Shown one piece after another: positions 56,008-64,000 of a DNA stretch of 64,000 bases. Numbering within the stretch: position 1 is the first letter of the stretch; every line of letters begins with the position of its first letter. The notes under the pieces are model-generated. The model ran no database searches. It was not told where the DNA came from and was given only the letters and a program-made list of their open reading frames with translations. Both the position numbers and the translations under genes were made by a program. Source of the stretch: CAWBJO01 sp963789175 (GTDB lineage Bacteria; Pseudomonadota; Alphaproteobacteria; Rhizobiales; Aestuariivirgaceae); contig CAWBJO010000007.1 of assembly GCA_963789175.1 (NCBI GenBank), forward strand, positions 868,001-932,000, given 5' to 3'.

Positions 56008-58971
56008 CTAGCCCAGAGCCTGCTCGAGCAGGTCCTGGAGTTCCTTCAGATGCCGGCTCATCATGCCGGTCGCCGTCGACGCCGATGCCGGCCGCCCGGC
56101 ATAACGCGGCCGGCGTTTCGCGGCGTTGATGTAGGCGAGCACCCATTCGACATGCGGTTGGACGAACGTCCATCCGCCCATGTTCTGCGGTTCTTCCTGG
56201 CACCAAACCATCTCGGCGTTCGCAAAGCGGGCAAGCTCGGTGACGAGCGCCTTGTGCGGGAACGGATAGAGCTGTTCGAGCCTCAGGAGATAGATGTTGT
56301 CGATGCCGCGCTTCGCACGCTCCTCGAAGAGATCGTAATAGACCTTTCCCGAACATAGGACCACCCGGCGGATATCGCCGTCCGGTACTAGCCGGGCGCC
56401 GTCCGTCGGTTGCATCTGCAAGTCGTCATAGAGGACGCGGTGGAAGGATGCGCCTTCTCCCATCTCGGCGAGCCTCGACACGGCGCGCTTGTGGCGCAGC
56501 AGCGACTTCGGCGTGAATAGCACCAGGGGTTTGCGGAAGTCCCGTTTGACCTGCCGGCGCAGGACGTGGAAGTAGTTGGCCGGCGTCGTGCAGTTGGCGA
56601 CCTGCATGTTGTCCTCGGCGCACAGCTGCAGAAACCGCTCGAGCCGCGCTGAGGAATGCTCCGGGCCCTGTCCTTCGTAACCGTGCGGCAGCAGCATCAC
56701 GAGGCCCGACATCCTGAGCCACTTGCGCTCTCCCGACGAGATGAACTGGTCGATGACGACCTGAGCGCCGTTGACGAAATCGCCGAACTGCGCCTCCCAC
56801 AGCACCAGCGTGTTGGGCTCGGCCAGGCTGTAGCCGTACTCGAAGCCGAGGACCGCCTCCTCCGACAGCATGGAGTTGATGACTTCGATTTTCGCCTTCT
56901 GGTCGCGCAGCAGGTGGTTGAGCGGCGTATAGCGCTTCTCGCTCTCCTGCTCGATGAGCACCGAATGCCGCTGCGAGAACGTTCCGCGCTGCACGTCCTG
57001 GCCCGACAGCCGGACGCGGATGCCTTCGTCGAGGAGCGTTCCGAAGGCAAGCGCCTCGGCCATCGCCCAGTCGACCCCTTCGCCGCTCTCCGCCATCCTG
57101 CGTCGATTGTCGAGGACGCGCTGCAGGGTGCGGTGAACCTTGAAGTTCTGCGGCACCTTGGTGATCTTGAGCCCGATGGCCTTGAGGCGCCCGACGGGCA
57201 CGCCGGTCAGCCCGCGGCGCGGATCGTCGTCGAGCTTGGTGGCCTTGAGATGGGCCCAGCGCCCGTCCAGCCAATCGGCCTTGTTCGGACGGAAGCCCTC
57301 TGCCGTCGAGAAATTCTCGTCGAGCCGCTTGCGGTAGGCCGCCTTCATCCGCTCGACTTCGTCGCCCGCGATCACGCCCTCCGCCGCCAGCCGCCCGGAA
57401 TAGATCTCGACCACCGTCGGATGCTGGGCGATCCGCTTGTACATCATCGGCTGCGTGAACGACGGCTCGTCGGACTCGTTGTGACCGAACCGCCGGTAGC
57501 AGAACATGTCGACAACCACCGGCTTGCGGAACTTCTGCCGGAACTCGGCCGCGATCTTCGCGGCGTACACCACCGCTTCGGGATCGTCGCCGTTGACGTG
57601 GAAGATCGGCGCTTCGATCATCTTGGCGACGTCGCTTGGATAGGGCGAGGATCGAGCGAAGATGGGGCTTGTCGTGAACCCGATCTGGTTGTTGACGATG
57701 AAGTGGATGGAGCCGCCCGCGCGGTGGCCCCTGAGCCCGGAGAGCCCGAAACACTCCGCTACCACGCCCTGGCCTGCGAAGGCGGCATCGCCGTGAATGA
57801 GGAGCGGCAGCACCGTCGTGCGTTTTTCGTCGCCGCGCTGGTCCTGCTTCGCCCGCGCCTTGCCCAGCACCACGGGATCGACGATCTCGAGATGCGACGG
57901 ATTGGCGGTGAGCGACAGGTGCACCGTGTTTCCGTCGAACTCGCGGTCTGACGACGAGCCGAGATGATACTTGACGTCGCCCGAACCCTCGACGTCCTCG
58001 GGGTTCGCGGAACCGCCCTTGAACTCGTGGAAGATGGCGCTGAACGGCTTGCCCATGACGTTGGCGAGGACGTTGAGCCGGCCGCGATGCGCCATGCCGA
58101 GCACGATCTCGCTTACGCCCAGCGCGCCGCCGCGCTTGATGATCTGTTCGAGCGCCGGCACCATCGATTCGCCGCCGTCGATTCCGAACCGCTTGGTGCC
58201 GGTGTATTTTACGTTCAGGAACTGCTCGAAGCCTTCCGTCTCGACGAGCTTGTTGAGGATCGCCTTCTTGCCCTCCGGGGTGAAGGTGATGGACTTGTCC
58301 GGCCCCTCGATGCGTTCCTGGATCCACGCCTTCTGGATGGGATCGGAGATGTGCATGAACTCGACGCCGAGCGTCGAGCAGTAGGTGCGCCGGAGGATTT
58401 CCACCACCTGCCTGACGGTCGCCTTCTCGAGGCCGAGTACGTTGTCGATGAAGATCGGCCGGTCCATGTCCTCCGGCCCGAAGCCGTAGGTCAGCGGATC
58501 GAGCTCCGGTTGCGGCTCGGGCGCCCTGAGTTTCAGGGGATCGAGGTCGGCGGCGAGATGGCCGCGCATCCGGTAGGCGCGGATCATCATCAGGGTTCTG
58601 ACCGAATCGAGGGTCGCGCGTCGCACGTCCTCGCTCGTCTCGGCGCGTCGCCGCGGCGGGAATTCGACGACGCCGGGGCTGTCCGCCGGCTCGACGGTTC
58701 GCTCGCGGCGCGGCGCCTCGGCGGCAAGCGGTGCGGCGAGATCGCCGTTGCCGGCCGGCTTCAAGTCCTTGGGCTGCCATGGCAGGCCCCCGATCAGGCT
58801 GCGGGCTCCGTTGCCGTCCTCGCCGAGGCCGCCGAAGAACGCCCGCCACTGCGGATCGACGGCCTCCGGGTTCTCAAGGTACCGGGCGTAGAGATCCTCG
58901 ATGAACGGCGCATTGCCGCCCCACAGAAACGATGTCCGTTCGAATTGGGTCGTGCTTTCCGTCTTGGCCAT
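56008..58971 (-). CDS. sucA: 2-oxoglutarate dehydrogenase E1
   Basis: A 987-residue thiamine-diphosphate decarboxylase of normal length. GMAHRGRLNVLANVMGK is the ThDP-domain signature; HGDAAFAGQGVVAE and NNQIGFTT follow, and PHGYEGQGPEHSSARLERFL is typical of the C-terminal domain. It catalyses the first step of the complex. It starts 35 bp downstream of sucD, so the succinyl-CoA enzymes are all in one unit. Confidence 0.97.
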   Translation of the reverse strand: MAKTESTTQFERTSFLWGGNAPFIEDLYARYLENPEAVDPQWRAFFGGLGEDGNGARSLIGGLPWQPKDLKPAGNGDLAAPLAAEAPRRERTVEPADSPGVVEFPPRRRAETSEDVRRATLDSVRTLMMIRAYRMRGHLAADLDPLKLRAPEPQPELDPLTYGFGPEDMDRPIFIDNVLGLEKATVRQVVEILRRTYCSTLGVEFMHISDPIQKAWIQERIEGPDKSITFTPEGKKAILNKLVETEGFEQFLNVKYTGTKRFGIDGGESMVPALEQIIKRGGALGVSEIVLGMAHRGRLNVLANVMGKPFSAIFHEFKGGSANPEDVEGSGDVKYHLGSSSDREFDGNTVHLSLTANPSHLEIVDPVVLGKARAKQDQRGDEKRTTVLPLLIHGDAAFAGQGVVAECFGLSGLRGHRAGGSIHFIVNNQIGFTTSPIFARSSPYPSDVAKMIEAPIFHVNGDDPEAVVYAAKIAAEFRQKFRKPVVVDMFCYRRFGHNESDEPSFTQPMMYKRIAQHPTVVEIYSGRLAAEGVIAGDEVERMKAAYRKRLDENFSTAEGFRPNKADWLDGRWAHLKATKLDDDPRRGLTGVPVGRLKAIGLKITKVPQNFKVHRTLQRVLDNRRRMAESGEGVDWAMAEALAFGTLLDEGIRVRLSGQDVQRGTFSQRHSVLIEQESEKRYTPLNHLLRDQKAKIEVINSMLSEEAVLGFEYGYSLAEPNTLVLWEAQFGDFVNGAQVVIDQFISSGERKWLRMSGLVMLLPHGYEGQGPEHSSARLERFLQLCAEDNMQVANCTTPANYFHVLRRQVKRDFRKPLVLFTPKSLLRHKRAVSRLAEMGEGASFHRVLYDDLQMQPTDGARLVPDGDIRRVVLCSGKVYYDLFEERAKRGIDNIYLLRLEQLYPFPHKALVTELARFANAEMVWCQEEPQNMGGWTFVQPHVEWVLAYINAAKRRPRYAGRPASASTATGMMSRHLKELQDLLEQALG

Positions 58972-59006
58972 CGTCCTGCGGCGCTCTTCGCCGTCCTTCC
59001 TCTCCG

Positions 59007-59897
59007 CTATTTCTTCGTCCGTCCCGACTTCAGCACCCGCTTCAGCGTCGCGCCGAGTGCGGCAGGCGAGTCCGCGACCGTGATGCCGGCATTCTGCATC
59101 GCCTCGACCTTCGAGCCGGCGCCGCCCTGCCCGCCGGCGATGATTGCTCCGGCGTGGCCCATGCGGCGCCCGGGCGGCGCGGTGCGCCCCGCGATGAACC
59201 CGACCATGGGTTTCTTGCGCTTGGATGTGCGGACGAAATCGGCGGCTTCCTCCTCGGCGCTGCCACCGATCTCGCCGATCATGATGATTGAATGCGTCGC
59301 GTCGTCGGCGAGGAACATCTCCAGCACGTCGACGAATTCGAGGCCCTTGACGGGATCGCCGCCAATGCCGACGGCCGTCGTCTGGCCGAGTTTTTCCTCG
59401 GTCGTCTGGAACACCGCTTCATATGTAAGCGTTCCCGACCGCGACACAATCCCCACCGACCCCTTTGTGAAGATGTTGCCCGGCATGATCCCGATCTTGC
59501 ACTCGCCGGGCGTCAGGAGCCCCGGGCAGTTGGGTCCGAGCAGGCGGGTGGCCGATCCCGACAGCGCCCGCTTCACCTTCACCATGTCCAGGACCGGAAT
59601 GCCTTCCGTGATGCAAACGGCAAGCGGCATCTCCGCATCGATCGCCTCCAGGATGGCGTCGGCGGCGAAAGGCGGTGGCACGTAGATCACCGTCGCGTCG
59701 GCACCCGTCGCCAGGCGCGCCTCGGCGACGGTATCGAAGACCGGCAGGTCGAGATGGCGCGTGCCCCCTTTGCCGGGCGTGACGCCGGCTACGACCTTGG
59801 TGCCGTAGGCGAGCGCTTGCTCCGTATGGAAGCTCCCCTGCGCGCCGGTGATGCCCTGGCAGATGACGCGGGTATTGCGGTCCGCCAGGATCGCCAT
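59007..59897 (-). CDS. sucD: succinyl-CoA synthetase alpha subunit
   Basis: A 296-residue alpha subunit. It has the CoA-binding QGITGAQGSFHTEQALAYG (shown in part), the GPNCPGLLTPGECKIGIMPG segment and the phospho-His in GRRMGHAGAI. It converts succinyl-CoA to succinate with nucleotide triphosphate formation. Its ATG overlaps the sucC stop (ATGA). The longer upstream frame is a sucC shadow. Confidence 0.97.
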   Translation of the reverse strand: MAILADRNTRVICQGITGAQGSFHTEQALAYGTKVVAGVTPGKGGTRHLDLPVFDTVAEARLATGADATVIYVPPPFAADAILEAIDAEMPLAVCITEGIPVLDMVKVKRALSGSATRLLGPNCPGLLTPGECKIGIMPGNIFTKGSVGIVSRSGTLTYEAVFQTTEEKLGQTTAVGIGGDPVKGLEFVDVLEMFLADDATHSIIMIGEIGGSAEEEAADFVRTSKRKKPMVGFIAGRTAPPGRRMGHAGAIIAGGQGGAGSKVEAMQNAGITVADSPAALGATLKRVLKSGRTKK

Positions 59898-61066
59898 CAG
59901 CGGCCCCCCTGCACGGCGCCGACGATCTTCATGGCGGCATCGTCGAGATTGTCGGCCGGGATGATGTTGAGCCCCGACTCCTTGAGGATTTTCTTGCCGA
60001 GCTCGGCATTGGTGCCTTCCAGCCGGACCACCAGCGGCACCTCGAGTCCCACCTCCCTGGCGGCCGCGACGACGCCCTCCGCCACCGTGTCGCAGCGCAT
60101 GATGCCGCCGAAAATGTTGACCAGGATTCCTTTGACGCGCGGATCGGCGGTGATGATCTTGAAGGCGGCCGCCACCTTCTCGCGCGACGCGCCGCCGCCG
60201 ACGTCGAGGAAGTTCGCCGGCTCCTCGCCATAGAGCTTGATGATGTCCATCGTCGCCATGGCGAGCCCGGCGCCGTTCACCATGCAGCCGATGGTCCCCT
60301 CGAGGGCGACGTAGGAGAGTTCGTATTTGTGCGCCTCGATTTCGCGGGGATCTTCTTCGGTTTCGTCGCGCAGCTTGGTGATGTCGGGATGCCGCTGCAG
60401 CGCGTTGTCGTCGAAATTGATCTTGGCGTCGAGGCAGAGAAGCTCGCCCTTGTCCGTGACGATCAGCGGGTTGATTTCGAGAAGGCTCATATCCTTGGCT
60501 AGGAATGCCTCGAGAAGCTTGCCGATCAGGGACACGCACTGCTTGACCTGTTCGCCCTTGAGCCCCAGCGCCGCCGCCACCCGACGGCCGACATGCGGAC
60601 TGTAGCCGGCGGCCGGATCGACGTGGATGGTGACGATCTTTTCAGGCGCGGTCCGCGCCACCTCCTCGATGTCCATTCCGCCTTCGCGGGAGGCGATGAA
60701 CGCGATTCGCGAGCGCGCGCGGTCGACCAGGGCCGAAAGATAGAGCTCCTGCGCGATGCCCGATCCGCTCTCGATATAGAGCCGGTTGACGACCTTGCCC
60801 TGCGGTCCGGTCTGCTTGGTGACAAGCTTGAGACCCAGCATGCGGCTCGCCTCGCTGCGCACCTCGTCCAGCGACTTGACGACCTTGACGCCGCCGGCCT
60901 TGCCGCGTCCCCCGGCGTGGATCTGGGCTTTCACGACCCACACCGGTCCGCCGAGCCGCTTTGCGGCCTCGACCGCCTCGTCTGCGGAAAACGCCGGCAT
61001 CCCGCGCGGCACAGGCACGCCGAACTCGCCGAGCACCGCCTTGGCCTGGTATTCGTGGATGTTCAT
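59897..61066 (-). CDS. sucC: succinyl-CoA synthetase beta subunit
   Basis: A 389-residue beta subunit with an ATP-grasp domain (MNIHEYQAKAVLGEFGVPVP start, VVKAQIHAGGRGKAGGVK) and a C-terminal CoA-ligase domain (VNIFGGIMRCDTVAEGV). It binds the nucleotide and pairs with SucD. It is 34 bp downstream of mdh. Confidence 0.97.
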   Translation of the reverse strand: MNIHEYQAKAVLGEFGVPVPRGMPAFSADEAVEAAKRLGGPVWVVKAQIHAGGRGKAGGVKVVKSLDEVRSEASRMLGLKLVTKQTGPQGKVVNRLYIESGSGIAQELYLSALVDRARSRIAFIASREGGMDIEEVARTAPEKIVTIHVDPAAGYSPHVGRRVAAALGLKGEQVKQCVSLIGKLLEAFLAKDMSLLEINPLIVTDKGELLCLDAKINFDDNALQRHPDITKLRDETEEDPREIEAHKYELSYVALEGTIGCMVNGAGLAMATMDIIKLYGEEPANFLDVGGGASREKVAAAFKIITADPRVKGILVNIFGGIMRCDTVAEGVVAAAREVGLEVPLVVRLEGTNAELGKKILKESGLNIIPADNLDDAAMKIVGAVQGGR

Positions 61067-61100
61067 CGCAGGCCCTGCCTCAGCGGCTCTCTCGCCTCGT

Positions 61101-62066
61101 TCAATTGGCCAGATCGGGAGCGATCTTCTTCGCCGCCTCCATGAGCGTCTGGACCGCCTTCACGGAATTCTTGAACTGGTTCTTCTCCTCGCCGTCGAGG
61201 CGGACCTCGACGATGCGCTCGACGCCGCCGGCGCCGATGACCACGGGCACGCCGACATAGATCCCGTCGGCGCCGTACTGCCCGTTGAGGCGCGCCGCGC
61301 AGGGCAGCACGCGCTTCTTGTCCTTCAGGTAGCTCTCCGCCATGGCGATCGCCGACGACGCCGGGGCATAGTAGGCCGAGCCCGTCTTCAGGAGCCCGAC
61401 GACCTCCGCGCCGCCGTCGCGTGTGCGCTGGACGATCTCCTCCAGGCGCTTTTGGGTCGTCCACTTCATCGCCACCAGATCGGGCAACGGAATTCCAGCG
61501 ACCGACGAATAGCGCACGAGCGGTACCATGGTGTCGCCATGCCCGCCGAGCACGAAGGCGCTGACGTCCTCGACCGACACCTTGAACTCTTCGGCAAGGA
61601 AATAGCGGAAGCGCGCCGAGTCGAGGACGCCGGCCATGCCCACGACCTTGTTGTGGGGCAGGCCGCAGTACTTCTGGAGCGCCCACACCATCACGTCGAG
61701 CGGGTTGGTGATGCAGATGACGAACGCCTCGGGCGCGTATTTCCGGATGCCGGCTCCGACCTGGCTCATCACCTTGAGATTGATCTCCAGAAGATCGTCC
61801 CGACTCATGCCGGGTTTGCGCGGCACGCCGGCAGTGACGATGATGACGTCGCTGTCCTTGAGCATTTCGTAGCGGTTGGTGCCCTGCAGCCGGGCATCGA
61901 ACCCTTCGACCGGGCCGCTCTGGCCGATGTCGAGCGCCTTGCCCTGCGGCATGCCCTCCAGGATGTCGAACAGGACGACGTCGCCGAGTTCCTTCAGTCC
62001 GGTGAGATGGGCAATGGTGCCCCCGATCATTCCGCCGCCGACAAGGCCGATTTTGTTGCGGGACAT
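61101..62066 (-). CDS. mdh: malate dehydrogenase
   Basis: A 321-residue LDH-like malate dehydrogenase, the form usual in alphaproteobacteria. The NAD fold is KIGLVGGGMIGGTIAHL; substrate-binding Arg lie in PRKPGMSRDDLL, and the catalytic His is in VLGGHGDTMVPL. It is first in the mdh-sucCD-sucAB-lpdA block, so its 163-bp upstream gap probably holds the promoter. ATG 62066 starts the conserved strand. Confidence 0.97.
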   Translation of the reverse strand: MSRNKIGLVGGGMIGGTIAHLTGLKELGDVVLFDILEGMPQGKALDIGQSGPVEGFDARLQGTNRYEMLKDSDVIIVTAGVPRKPGMSRDDLLEINLKVMSQVGAGIRKYAPEAFVICITNPLDVMVWALQKYCGLPHNKVVGMAGVLDSARFRYFLAEEFKVSVEDVSAFVLGGHGDTMVPLVRYSSVAGIPLPDLVAMKWTTQKRLEEIVQRTRDGGAEVVGLLKTGSAYYAPASSAIAMAESYLKDKKRVLPCAARLNGQYGADGIYVGVPVVIGAGGVERIVEVRLDGEEKNQFKNSVKAVQTLMEAAKKIAPDLAN

Positions 62067-62216
62067 CTCGCGGACTCCGTACCTTGGGCGGGACCGACGC
62101 GCCCAGCAATTGCCGTGCACGTCAACTCGTTTCGAGAGGGTGGCTTGTGGTACTCCATTTGCTGCATTGCCGCAAGGACTTAGGGCACGGTTTCCGCCGC
62201 GAAAACTTGACGGGAA

Positions 62217-62234
62217 CGTAACGTCGTCGTTACG
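62217..62234. terminator. inverted repeat at the end of zapE
   Basis: CGTAACG (62217-62223) and CGTTACG (62228-62234) form a 7-bp stem with a TCGT loop overlapping the zapE stop. There is no T-tract, so it may be a weak terminator or a protein site before the mdh promoter region. Confidence 0.35.
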
Positions 62235-63333
62235 CGCGCCCGGACTGCACTGCGCCGTACTCCGGATCCTGCATCTCGACGAGGCGCGACGCCGTGCGGC
62301 TGAAATCTGCGATTTCGCGACCGAGCTCGTGCGGAGCTGCTTCGGCCGACATCACCAATCTGACTCTCGCGTCATGAAGGATGTCGATGAGGGTGATGAA
62401 GCGTCGCACGGCATCTGCCCGAACGTCGTCGAGCCTGGGCACATGCTCGATGAAGACGGTGTCGAAGGTCTGCGTGATGGCAAGATAGTCGGCAGGCCCG
62501 AGAGGTTTGAAGCAGAGGTCGCCGAAGCCGGTCCGTGCCACCGAGCGTGCCGCACGCGGGATGTGCACTTTCCGGGCCTTGACGGTCAGTGTCGCCGGGA
62601 CGCCCGGCGCGCCGTCGGTCAGCCGGTCCCAGAGCTTGTCCATGTGGGCATCGGCGGCCGCGCCGAGCGGGTGGACATAGGCCTTTTCCCCGGCGATCCG
62701 GCTGAGCCGATAGTCACGGGGTCCGGCGAGCGTGACGACCTCGAGCTTTTCCTTGATGAGCGCGATGAACGGCAGGAAGAGCTGCCGGTTGAGGCCATCC
62801 TCGTAAAGTCGGTCGGGCTCCGTATTCGAGGTCAGGACGGCCACCACTCCGCCGGCGAACAGCGCTTCGAAGAAGCGCCCGAGGAGCATGGCGTCGGCGA
62901 TGTCGCGCACCTGGAATTCGTCGAGGCACAGCAGCCGGGTTTCTTCGATCACCTGCGCTGCGATCGGCGCGATGGCGTCCGCTTCGTGCCGGGCCTGGCG
63001 CACCGCGTGGATCCGGGAATGGATGTCCTGCATGAAGGCATTGAAGTGGACGCGTCGTTTTCGCGGCTCCGGAACGCTCTCGTAGAAGAGATCCATGAGC
63101 ATCGTCTTGCCGCGCCCGACGCGTCCGACGAGATAGACGCCGCTACGCGCCGGCGCTTCCGGCTGCCGCGCGAACAGCCTCATGAGCCTCGCGAGGCCGC
63201 TTTCCTGCTTTTGCGATAGTTTCGCAGCAAGCGATTCGAAGACAGGGAGAACCTTCCGCTGCGCCGGGTCGTCCTTGAGGATGCCGCTTGCCACACGAGC
63301 ATCGTAGGCAGCGGAAACGCGCTTGTCGGCCAT
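62230..63333 (-). CDS. zapE: cell division ATPase ZapE (AFG1 family)
   Basis: A 367-residue AFG1-like P-loop ATPase. Walker A is GRVGRGKTMLMDLFY, Walker B is RLLCLDEFQVRDIADAM, and VVAVLTSNTEPDRLY is the sensor region. ZapE associates with the Z-ring in enterobacteria, and related proteins help degrade mitochondrial proteins. ATG 63333 overlaps the stop of the membrane protease upstream (ATGA). The order zapE then mdh is conserved in Rhizobiales. Confidence 0.93.
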   Translation of the reverse strand: MADKRVSAAYDARVASGILKDDPAQRKVLPVFESLAAKLSQKQESGLARLMRLFARQPEAPARSGVYLVGRVGRGKTMLMDLFYESVPEPRKRRVHFNAFMQDIHSRIHAVRQARHEADAIAPIAAQVIEETRLLCLDEFQVRDIADAMLLGRFFEALFAGGVVAVLTSNTEPDRLYEDGLNRQLFLPFIALIKEKLEVVTLAGPRDYRLSRIAGEKAYVHPLGAAADAHMDKLWDRLTDGAPGVPATLTVKARKVHIPRAARSVARTGFGDLCFKPLGPADYLAITQTFDTVFIEHVPRLDDVRADAVRRFITLIDILHDARVRLVMSAEAAPHELGREIADFSRTASRLVEMQDPEYGAVQSGRA

Positions 63334-64000
63334 CAGCCGAGAAGCCCCCGCGCATCGAGATAGACGAGGCTGAACCACAGATAGAGACCCGCGATGCCGA
63401 GAAAGCCCGCGACGGCCGCGGCGATGCCCGGCGCAGTCATGTCGGCGAGGCCGGGAAGCGGCAGCGACATCTCCTTCATGCCGAGCAGTGCGGCGAGCGC
63501 CGGCGCGATCAGCAGCGGCAGTTGCCACACCGCCGCGACGACGAAGATCAGCACGCTGATGAAAACCAGCGCCGGTTTCACCATGTGCTCGCTGAGCGAC
63601 TGGCAGACGGATTTGAGCACGTGGCCGCCGTCGAACGGCATGACCGGTAGGAGATTGAGGAGATTGATGAAGCACGCCACCATCGCGATCTCGAGCAACA
63701 GGTCGCCGGACCGATAGTCCGGCCCCGGCGTGGTCAGCATGGCGGGCAGCAGGAGCAGCAGGCTGAACGCCGGCCCCATCAGCGAGGCGAATGCGTACTG
63801 CCCCAGATTTTCGAACGCCTGCCGCGGCATGGCGATTGCCCCGATGAACGGGATGAACACGATGCGCCCCCAGGACTGACCGACCAGCCGGAACGCGATG
63901 AGATGACCGAGCTCGTGGACCACCAGGACCACGAGGACGATGACCGCCATGCGCCATCCGAAAAGGAGTCCGAGGCCGACGAGGCTGGCGAGCGCGGTGA
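63333..64000 (-). CDS. site-2 protease family membrane metalloprotease (5' end outside window)
   Basis: At least 222 residues of a multi-pass inner-membrane zinc protease. The zinc site is VVHELGHLIAF, and the third ligand lies in LLPVMPFDGGHVLK. Five or six hydrophobic segments are visible. The frame stays open through the window edge with coding-like sequence (LASLVGLGLLFGWR) before the first ATG at 63950, so the true start is probably beyond 64000. It is coupled to zapE by ATGA. Confidence 0.85.
   Translation of the reverse strand, partial: TALASLVGLGLLFGWRMAVIVLVVLVVHELGHLIAFRLVGQSWGRIVFIPFIGAIAMPRQAFENLGQYAFASLMGPAFSLLLLLPAMLTTPGPDYRSGDLLLEIAMVACFINLLNLLPVMPFDGGHVLKSVCQSLSEHMVKPALVFISVLIFVVAAVWQLPLLIAPALAALLGMKEMSLPLPGLADMTAPGIAAAVAGFLGIAGLYLWFSLVYLDARGLLG

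Noticed and set aside
56426..58849. An 807-codon leftward frame inside sucA and rightward frames opposite it
   Set aside because: The sucA frame is full length with all motifs. The others are alternate-frame products with Arg/Ala/Gly-rich nonsense composition.

Overview
The window comes from an alphaproteobacterium, most likely of the Hyphomicrobiales/Rhizobiales. The evidence is the high-GC coding style and the gene order of the right half: rplU-rpmA-GNAT-obgE-proB-proA-nadD-rsfS-rlmH-EnvC-like-ctpA-divergent polysaccharide deacetylase-rppH, then atpHAGDC, priA, a transaldolase-like aldolase, xerC, and mdh-sucC-sucD-sucA-sucB-lpdA with zapE. No species can be named from sequence alone.

Left part (about 577-28968) is best read as a roughly 28.4-kb genomic island integrated at the 3' end of a tRNA-Ser(CGA) gene. 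The last 14 bases of that tRNA, including CCA (28955-28968), recur exactly at 577-590, just upstream of a P4-type tyrosine integrase. The island is a mosaic. (a) 750-8400: a broken integrase, a frameshifted hypothetical gene, an AlpA-like HTH protein, a phage/plasmid-type P-loop ATPase, two paralogous TubC-N-like/CxxC proteins, a small unknown protein and an exonuclease III. (b) 8456-20076: an intact, higher-GC catabolic locus. HyuA, HyuB, a creatinase/ectoine-hydrolase-like M24 protein and an EamA exporter run left. A Tat-exported binding protein, an Asp/Glu-racemase-family enzyme, an ABC ATPase, two permeases and a GntR regulator run right. The divergent promoter region carries two TGCTGTATACAGCA-like operators 63 bp apart. 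(c) 20.1-28.8 kb: a graveyard with a truncated RpiR regulator, a frameshifted unknown gene, an IS1595-family transposase relic, and a HerA-NurA-ParB-like-Dam DNA-processing (probably defence) cassette in which only HerA is intact.

Right part (29.1-64 kb) is conserved chromosome with no frameshift seen. rplU-rpmA have a clear promoter and a terminator. A long co-directional run then covers ribosome assembly (obgE, rsfS, rlmH), proline synthesis (proB, proA), NAD synthesis (nadD) and envelope functions (EnvC-like, ctpA, deacetylase). It is followed by rppH, a HAD phosphatase and a RhlE-type helicase with its own promoter. On the minus strand lie the F1-ATPase operon, a DUF1127 gene, priA, and the TCA block mdh-sucCD-sucAB-lpdA downstream of zapE and a site-2 protease. 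The aldolase, xerC and an amine/amino-acid oxidase face right between priA and lpdA.

The contrast between at least ten inactivating lesions in the island and none seen in the flank suggests the mobile and defence parts are decaying while the catabolic locus is kept.
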